In this document: piece by piece, positions 7,952 to 14,800 of the stretch | Layout: the number at the start of each line of letters is the position of its first letter | How positions within the stretch are numbered: position 1 is the stretch's first letter | Assembly (NCBI GenBank): GCA_030428695.1 | Contig: JAUIEM010000038.1 | Coordinates: 1 to 35,977 of the forward strand | Direction of reading: 5' to 3' | Length of the DNA: 35,977 bases | From: a bacterium | Lineage (GTDB): Bacteria > Planctomycetota > J058 > JAJDCP01 | Translations under genes and position numbers: made by a program | The notes under the pieces: generated by a model | Seen by the model: only the letters and a program-made list of their open reading frames with translations | Database searches by the model: none | Told to the model about the DNA's origin: nothing

Positions 7952-10747
7952 ATGTTGCAGCTCGACGGCCGCGAAGTCCCCTTCGAGGAGGGCGAGACCC
8001 TGCTCGAGGTCGCCCAGCGCGAGGGCTGCGCGATCCCGACCCTGTGCCACGACCCGCGCCTCGCCCCGGCCGGCGCCTGCCGCACCTGCCTGGTCGAGGT
8101 CGAGGGCCAGCGGCGCATGCCCCCGGCCTGCGCGACGAAGGCGGCGGCGGGGCTGAAGGTGACGACCGAGAGCCCGCGCATCGACCGCCACCGCAAGGTG
8201 CTGCTCGGCCTGTACCTCGCCGACCACGTGACGGACGCCGAGGCCTGTGAGGACGGTTCCCCCTGCGAGCTGCACGCGATGGCCGCGCGCTACGGGGCGA
8301 CGGAGCTCGGCCATCGGATGGAGCCGGTGCGGGAAGAGCGGGCGGACCGCAACCCCTACCTCGCCTTCCGCGCCGACCGCTGCATCCTCTGCGCCCGCTG
8401 CACTCGCTACTGCGACGAGGTCGAGGCGGTGCAGGCGATCACCCTGGCCGGCCGCGGGCCCGAGACCACGATCGCGACGGCCGAGCAGGTCTCGCTGCTC
8501 GACAGCAGCTGCGAGCTGTGCGGGGGCTGCATCGCGACCTGTCCGACCGGCGCCCTGACCGAGAAGATGCCGCTGGTCGCGGGGGCGAAGCCCGAGCGCG
8601 CCCTCGAGAAGGTGCGCACGACCTGCAACTACTGCGGCGTCGGCTGCCAGATGGACCTCAACGTCGACCGCGAGGCCCGGGACGGGCGCGGCGTCGTGGT
8701 CAAGGTCACCAGCCCGCCCCCCGGCACGACCACCAACGACGGCAACCTGTGCGTCAAGGGGCGCTTCGCCTACGACTTCATCCACCGCGGGGACCGGCTG
8801 ACGACGCCGCTGATCCGCAAGGAGGACGGCGAGCTGCACCCGGCGAGCTGGGAAGAGGCGCTGCGCCGCGCTGCCGAGGGCCTGCTCGGGGTGCGCGCGA
8901 AGTCCGGCGAGGATGCGCTCGGCTTCATCTCCTCCTCGCGCTGCACGATGGAAGAGAACTACCTGATGCAGAAGCTCGCGCGGGCGGTGTTCCACACCAA
9001 CAACGTGCATCAGTGTGCGGCGACGTGACACGCTCCCACGGTGGCCGGTCTGGTCACAACATTCGGGGCGGGGGCGATGACGAACTCGATCGGGGAGATC
9101 CGCGACGCGGACTTCCTGTTCGTGATCGGCAGCAACACCACCGAGGCCCATCCGATCATCGCGATGGAGATGAAGCGCGCCGTGCTGCGCGGAGCGCGGC
9201 TGATTGTCGCCGATCCGCGGGCGATCTGGCTGACCAGCATCGCCGAGCGGCACCTCAAGCTGCAGCCGGGCACCGACGTCTGGCTGCTCAACGCGATGGC
9301 CCACGTCATCATCGCCGAGGGGCTGTGCGACGAGGCGTTCATCGCGACGAACACCGAGGGCTTCGAGGCGGTAGCCGCGACCGTCAAGGACTACTCCCCC
9401 GAGGCGGCCGAACAGATCACCGGCGTGCCCGCGGAGGACATCCGGGCGACCGCCCGCGCCTACGCGACCACCCGCAAGGCGGGCATCTACTACACCCTCG
9501 GCATCACCGAGCACACCCACGGCACCGACAACGTCTACGCCCTGTCCAACCTGGTCCTGATGACCGGCCACCTCGGGGTCGCCTCGGCGGGCATGAACCC
9601 GCTGCGCGGGCAGAACAACGTGCAGGGGGCGAACGACTCCGGGGCGAGCCCGGTGTTCTTCCCGGGCTACCAGCACGTCGAGGAGCCCGCGACGATCCCG
9701 AAGTACGAGCAGGCCTGGGGGGTGAAGCTCAACCCGCAGCCGGGGCTCAACCTCAACCAGATGATCAAGGCCGCCGGCAAGAGCGTGCGCGGGCTGTACG
9801 TGATGGGCGAGGACATCGTGCTGTCCGAGCCGAACGTGTCGCAGCTCGAGAAGGGGCTGAACAACATAGACTTCCTGGTGTTGCAGGACATCTTCCTCAA
9901 CGAGACCGCGCGCTTCGCCGACGTCGTGCTGCCCGGCGCCTGCTTCGCCGAGAAGGGCGGCGTCTTCACCAACTCCGAGCGCCGCGTGCAGCTGGTGCAA
10001 AAGGCGGTGGAACCGCCCGGAGAGGCCCGCGCGGACTGGGAGATCCTGGTCTCCATCGCCAACCTGTGCGGCGCCGGGTGGGAGTACGACGCGCCCGCCA
10101 GCATCTACGCCGAGCTGGTGCGCGACGCGCCGAAGTTCGCCGGCATCAGCCACGCCCGCATCGCCGAGGAGGGCGGGCTGCAGTGGCCCTGCCTCGACGC
10201 CTCCGACCCCGGCACGCGCTACCTGCACAAGGGCGGGGTGCTGCGCGGCAAGGGGCTGTTCCAGGCGGTGCAGTACCGGCCCTCGAGCGAGCCGGCCGAC
10301 CAGGAGTATCCGCTGATCCTGTCGACCGGCCGCACCCTGTACCACTACAACGCCGCCACCCAGACGCGCGACGCGCCCGGCCTGGCGGAGAAGCAGCCGG
10401 TCGCCTTCGTCGAGCTCCACCCGCGCGACGCGGGGCGGCGCGGCATCGCCGACGGCGACTGGGTGACGGTCAAGAGCCGGCGCGGCAGCGTGCGCTGCCG
10501 GGCGGTGCTGTCGCGGCAGGTGCGCAAGGGCTGCATCTGGATGCCCTTCCACTTCGCCGAGGCCCGCGCCAACCTGTTGACCGTCGACGCCGGCGACCAG
10601 GTGACCGGCACGGCGGAGTACAAGGTCTGCGCGACCGAGGTCGAGAAATTGCCCGCGAGCGAGCCGGGGCCAGACTTCCCGGGCGCCTTCTTCGCGCTGG
10701 CCGGTCCCGGCCATCCGCGGACGGCGAGCCCGCGCGGCGGACGCTGA
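7952..10747 (+). CDS. fdsA: Formate dehydrogenase alpha subunit, selenoprotein (in-frame TGA = Sec359)
   Basis: One 931-residue molybdopterin enzyme that oxidises formate to CO2; the TGA at 9026-9028 is read as selenocysteine. Evidence: the frame continues without shift across the TGA, the flanks read HQCAAT-U-HAPTVAGL exactly as in Sec or Cys formate dehydrogenases, and a SECIS hairpin follows. Domains: N-terminal [2Fe-2S] ferredoxin (Cys32, 43, 46, 60); a NuoG-like His/Cys segment (His92, Cys99, Cys105, with Ala96 where a ligand Cys is usual); two [4Fe-4S] motifs (Cys144/147/150/154 and Cys187/190/193/197); the Mo-domain [4Fe-4S] site (Cys225, 228, 232, 267, Lys269); Sec359-His360; the NPLRGQNNVQGA segment with the active-site Arg; and a C-terminal dinucleotide-binding domain (STGRTLYHYN). 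Likely cytoplasmic, with no Tat signal. No sel genes, fdhD or formate transporter lie in the window. Confidence 0.93.
9026..9070 (+). promoter_or_regulatory. UGA selenocysteine codon and bacterial SECIS element
   Basis: Directly after the TGA (9026-9028), GTGGCC (9041-9046) pairs with GGTCAC (9052-9057), including one G-U pair, to close the five-base loop GGTCT (9047-9051). The loop starts 18 nt after the TGA. I recall the same loop sequence and the same distance in E. coli fdhF, where the loop G-U is read by SelB. A lower stem can form between CGC-T-CCC (9031-9037) and GGGGCG (9065-9070) with a bulged T. The element is itself coding. Confidence 0.88.
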
Positions 10748-10779
10748 CACGGGCTGCGGCCCTTGCTGAGGAGATGTGT

Positions 10780-11199
10780 ATGCTGCCCGTCAAGGTCCGC
10801 GAGCTGATGTCGCCGGAGGTCTCGACGCTCCGCGAGAAGGAGCGCCTCGACCTCGCCCACCAGATCATGAACCTCGCCCGCATCCGCCACATGCCGGTCG
10901 TCGACGCCGGGGGCGCCCTGGTCGGGATCGTCACCCAGCGCGACCTGTTCCACAGCGCCCTGGTCAAGGCGGTCGGCATCTGCACCCGGAAGAAGCTCGA
11001 GATCCTCGGCCAGCTCGCGGTCGAGGACGTGATGGAGACCGGCCTGGTCACGACCACGCCGGACACCCTGCTCGTCGATGCCGCCCGGCTGATGCGCGAC
11101 CGCGGCTTCGGGTGTCTGCCGGTCGTCGAGGACGGTAAGCTGGTCGGGATCCTGACCGAGCGGGATTTCGTGCGCTTCTTCGCGGAGCGGGAGGATTAG
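10780..11199 (+). CDS. Two-CBS-domain protein downstream of formate dehydrogenase
   Basis: A 139-residue protein made almost entirely of two CBS domains (a Bateman pair). The first runs from VRELMSPEVSTL to GIVTQRDLF, the second from VEDVMETGLVTT to GILTERDFVRFF. Such modules bind adenine nucleotides (AMP, ATP, NAD or SAM) and act as energy or redox sensors. The gene starts 32 bp after the formate dehydrogenase stop. GAGGAG lies 6 bp before the ATG at 10780, whereas the ATG at 10774 would overlap that site. Its place in the operon suggests nucleotide-responsive control of, or a link to, the formate dehydrogenase, but this is inference. No other domain is attached. Confidence 0.85.
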   Translation: MLPVKVRELMSPEVSTLREKERLDLAHQIMNLARIRHMPVVDAGGALVGIVTQRDLFHSALVKAVGICTRKKLEILGQLAVEDVMETGLVTTTPDTLLVDAARLMRDRGFGCLPVVEDGKLVGILTERDFVRFFAERED

Positions 11200-11211
11200 G
11201 GGGGTCGGGGA

Positions 11212-11256
11212 GGGCCTTCGGGGGAGCCGCGAGGCCCAGCGACAGGCGAGGTCGCT
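11212..11256 (+). terminator. Two consecutive hairpins after the formate operon
   Basis: GGGCCT (11212-11217) pairs with AGGCCC (11232-11237), and AGCGAC (11238-11243) pairs with GTCGCT (11251-11256). They lie immediately after the CBS gene at the operon end. No U-run is present, so the call is weak. Confidence 0.25.
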
Positions 11257-11310
11257 CGGTCGAGCACGCACCGACGACCAAGGGTCTGGGAGACGATCGA
11301 GAAGGCGACC

Positions 11311-11366
11311 CGGGTCACGGTCACGGTCACGGTCACGACGCGACGGAACACGGAACACGGACCACG
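11311..11366 (+). repeat. Left inverted repeat of a possible small mobile element
   Basis: It begins with four copies of the hexamer GGTCAC (11313-11336) and continues with heptamers GGAACAC, GGAACAC and GGACCAC (11345-11365). The reverse complement of 11626-11682 matches it with about 6 mismatches over 51 aligned bases. The two arms face each other. Confidence 0.75.
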
Positions 11367-11403
11367 TGCAGGTGGGCAGTGATGTGCTGCTTGATATGAT
11401 CCT

Positions 11404-11565
11404 CTAGCGGGGACTACGTTCTCTTTCCGCGCTGAGAATCAACTTCGTCAGCATCGCGGAGACTCGATCGACTAGATTCTGGGCTTTCCGGATCGTTTCC
11501 ACGGGCGCAAGCTCGTCGATCTCGACGCAATCGAGCGCGACGATGACTTCCCGAAGTGGGCTCAT
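11404..11565 (-). CDS. Small 53-residue ORF, possible fragment of a four-helix-bundle (S23-like) protein
   Basis: It starts MSPLREVIVALD and ends AMLTKLILSAERERSPR, wholly helical in character. CTGGAGACAGCG upstream supplies a ribosome site before the ATG at 11565, and a TAG lies in frame seven codons upstream of it. The C-terminal half (LVDRVSAMLTKLI) resembles the last helix of the 23S-intervening-sequence / four-helix-bundle family, which is normally about 115-125 residues. If so, this is a truncated remnant or a mini-version without the first helices. It lies between two inverted repeats, and its codon use is less GC-rich than its neighbours. Function unknown; it may not be expressed. Confidence 0.4.
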   Translation of the reverse strand: MSPLREVIVALDCVEIDELAPVETIRKAQNLVDRVSAMLTKLILSAERERSPR

Positions 11566-11625
11566 CGCTGTCTCCAGGGTTGGCTATGGGGCGGTTTGGC
11601 CAGACGAGAAGGTCGCTGGGCTGCG

Positions 11626-11682
11626 CCGTGGGCCGTGTGCCGTGGGCCGTCCCGTCGTGACCGTGGCCGTGACCGTGGACCG
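11626..11682 (-). repeat. Right inverted repeat of a possible small mobile element
   Basis: On the minus strand this arm reads as a near copy of the left arm at 11311-11366. It has the same succession of CACGGTCACGG words, then CACGACG, then a run of spaced CACGG words. About 260 bp lies between the arms. Confidence 0.75.
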
Positions 11683-11841
11683 AGTCGTTTTTCTGGTCAC
11701 CCCAGCAGGTGTGTGGGGCTGTTCTGGGCTGCGGCTGCAGCGAGAACAAGGTACCATCGACCCCTGTCATGAGGCCGTGTGGTAGCTAGACTCTGCCGCG
11801 GAGAGGCACTGCCACGCCACTCTCGAAGCGCCCCCTGAACC

Positions 11842-14800
11842 CTACCCCGCGTCCCCCAGCAGGTGCTCGCTGAGCAAGCGCGCGAGCCGATCGGAGTAGA
11901 TCAGCTCGCGGTGGCGCAGGTGGAAATCGACGATCCGCGTGCGTCCGCGCGTCAGGATCGTCCACAGCGGTCCCGCCTGGTAGTAGCCGTGCCCGCGGCA
12001 GGCGAACAGCGTGGTGGGGATCGCCGTCGGACGCGGGATGTAGTCGCGCGCGAGCAGGTAGTAGGCGTCCTCCTGGTGGCGGCGATCGAGGGGGCGGACG
12101 CAGCCGTTGCGTCCGAACAGCGCGCGGTAGTAGTCGGCGCAGGCCCGCAGCGCCCGGCCCCAGCGCGGACGGGGCAGGCGGGAGATGCGGGCGAGGTGTC
12201 CGCGCAGGTCGGTCGGCAGGTGCGGGAGCAGCGACGCGATGTGGATCCAGGCCGGCAGGCGGGGCACCCGCGTGTCGAGCAGGAAGAGCTGACCGACCCG
12301 GCGCCCTCTGTGCTGGAGCTGGCGGGCGATCTCGAAGGCGACGACGCCCCCCAGGGAGTACCCGCAGAGGAAGAACGGGCCCTCTGGCTGCGCAGCGCAG
12401 AGGTCGGAGACGTAGCGGGCGGCCATGCCCTCGAACGAGGTCGGGCGGCTCGCCCCGGCGTGCTCGATGGCCTGCACGCCGCGGACGGGGAAATCCCCGG
12501 GCAGGCGGCGGGCGAAGTCGATCAGGCCGAAGAGCTCGCCGAACAGGCCGTGGACCAGGTAGAGCGGAGGTCGCTCCGCGCCCGGCCGCAGGGTCACCAG
12601 GCAGGTGTCCGGACAGTCGTCGATCGCGCGCGCCAGGGAGCGCACGGTCGGATGCTGGAAGAGCAGCTGGAGCGGGATCCGGCGTTCTGCCGCCCGTTCC
12701 ATAGCGACCGTCAGGCGCGCCGCGATCAGCGAGCTGCCGCCGCGGGCGAAGAAGTCATCCTCGCAACCGAGGCCGGGCACCGCGAGCTCCGTCCGCCACA
12801 GCGCGAGGAGCGTGCGCTCGAGCTCGTTCTCCGGCGCCGCGCGCGGCCCCTCCGCCGGGGCCGCCTCCGCCGGTCCGGGCAGGGCCGCGCGGTCGAGCTT
12901 GCCGTGGGGGGTCAGGGGCAGCCGCGGCAGGAAGGTGATCGCGGCCGGGAGCATCCAGTCGGGCAGCTGCCGGGCGAGGTCGTTGCGCAGCGCCCCGCTC
13001 GAGATGTGGGCGTCCGCGGCGTGGACGACGTAGGCGAGCAGCTCCGCGGTGTCCGCCCGCGGCCGGGCGATGACGGCGGCGTCCCGGACCGCGGGGTGGT
13101 CGCGCAGGACGGCCTCGAGCTCGCCGGGCTCGACCCGGTAGCCGCGCACCTTCACCTGCTGGTCGCGCCGGCCGAGGAACTCGAGCTGGCCGTCGGACCG
13201 CCAGCGCGCGACATCTCCGCTGCGGTAGACCCGCTCGCTGCGGCCGTCGAGCTCGACCTCGACGAAGCGCGCGGCGGTCAGCGTGGGGCTCCCGAGGTAG
13301 CCTCGGGCCAGGCCCTCGCCGGCGATGCACAGCTCGCCGCGGAGGCCGATCGGCTGGGGGCGGAGCCGCTCGTCGAGGATGTAGACGCGGGTGTTCGCGA
13401 TCGGGCGCCCGATCGGCAGCGGCCCGGCTCCGGGAGCAGGGGGGATGCGGAAGGTCGTCGTGAAGGTCGTGCCCTCCGTCGGGCCGTAGCCGTTGATGAG
13501 CGCGGTCTCCGGCAGCAGCTCCCGGGTCCGCGCGACGTGCGGAGGCGACAGCGCCTCGCCCCCGATCAGCAGCTCGTCGAGACCGCGCAGGGGGCCGATC
13601 TGCTCGAGGTCGACGAGCTGGTTGAACAGGCTCGCGGTCAGCCACGCCGTCGTCACGCCCTCGGCGGCGATCAGCCGCGGAAGCTCGCCGAAGGCCGAGC
13701 GCTCCGGAGGGGCGAGCACCACCCGCGCCCCGTGCAGCAGCGCCCCCCAGAGCTCGAAGGTCGTCGCGTCGAAGGTCGGGGCCGCGGCGTGCAGGAACAC
13801 ACGGTCGGGGCCGAAGCGGCAGTACGCGCCGTACACCAGCCGCACGACCGCGCTCTGTGCGACGGCGACGCCTTTGGGGCGGCCGGTCGAGCCCGAGGTG
13901 TACACGACGTAGGCGAGCTGCTGCGGTCCGACGGCGATCCCCGGGGAGTGCGTCGGACCGGCGCGCAGTGCTTCCTCCAGGGCGAGCAGCGCCACGCCGC
14001 TGCCCGCGAGCTTCTGGCCGCCCTCGCCGGACGTCAGGCACAGCGCCGCGCTGCTGTCCTCGAGCATCTGCCGCAGCCGCGGCGCGGGATCACAGGGATC
14101 GAGGGGAAGATAGCCGCCGCCGGCCTTGAGGATCCCGAGCATGCCGGCGACCCACGCCGTGGAGCGCGGCGCGCACAGCCCGACGGGAGTGTCCGGACGC
14201 AGGCCCCGCGCGAGCAGGGCGTGGGCGATGCGGTTGGCGGCCTCGTCGAGGGCGCGGTAGCTCGTGGCGCGGCCGTCGCAGCGCAGGGCGACCGCCGCGG
14301 GAGCGCGCGCGACCTGCGCCTCGAACAGCCTGGGGAGCGAGCGCTGCGGGAAGGGCCGCGCGGTCGCGTTCCAGCGCAGGAGGACCGTCTCGCGTTCGTC
14401 GTCCCCCCACAAGCACAGCTCCGACAGGCGGGTCTCGGGCGCCGCGACCGCCGCGCGGAGCAGCGCCCGCAGATGGCTCTGCAGGAGGCGCACCGTCGCC
14501 TCCTCGAACAGCGCGCTGTCGTACACCCAGCGCCCAGCGAGCGCGTCCCCCTCTTCCCACAGGTGGACCTCGAGGTCGTAGCCGGTCGCCGTGCGCTCCT
14601 GCGGTAGCGGCGTGACCGTCAGCCCTTCGAGCCGGGGGGCGTCATTGCGGGCGGTCTGCAGCGAGAAGATCACCTGGACGAGGGGCTCGTGGCGCAGGCT
14701 GCGCGGAGGATTGAGACGCTCGACCAGCGACTCGAACGGCACCTCCCGGTACGCGTAGGCGTCGAGGGCGACCTCGCGGACCAGGAAGAGGTGCTCGAGG

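Larger units (their letters stand above)
11200..11841. other. Low-GC intergenic island holding inverted repeats and a small ORF
   Basis: This 640-bp stretch lies between the formate operon and the 3' end of the NRPS gene. Its interior (about 11370-11600) and right edge (11690-11800) are visibly poorer in GC than all neighbouring coding DNA. It holds possible terminator hairpins on the left, a pair of long inverted repeats, a 53-codon minus-strand ORF between them, and on the right about 160 bp in which I see no gene. The base composition and repeats suggest acquired or mobile DNA. Confidence 0.5.

Noticed and set aside
9026..9028. Nonsense mutation or frameshift splitting the formate dehydrogenase into a pseudogene
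   Set aside because: The frame is unchanged, the TGA sits exactly at the Sec/Cys active-site position and a matching SECIS follows; the rest of the gene is intact.
7634..10750. A 1038-residue open frame on the minus strand opposite the formate dehydrogenase
   Set aside because: It is a GC-rich shadow frame: composition dominated by Arg, Ala, Gly and Val with no domain, while the plus strand encodes a clear enzyme.
11414..11770. 118-residue minus-strand ORF rich in HGHGH and RRAR
   Set aside because: Its distinctive part is just translation of the inverted-repeat hexamers; the better-supported frame in this segment is 11404-11565.
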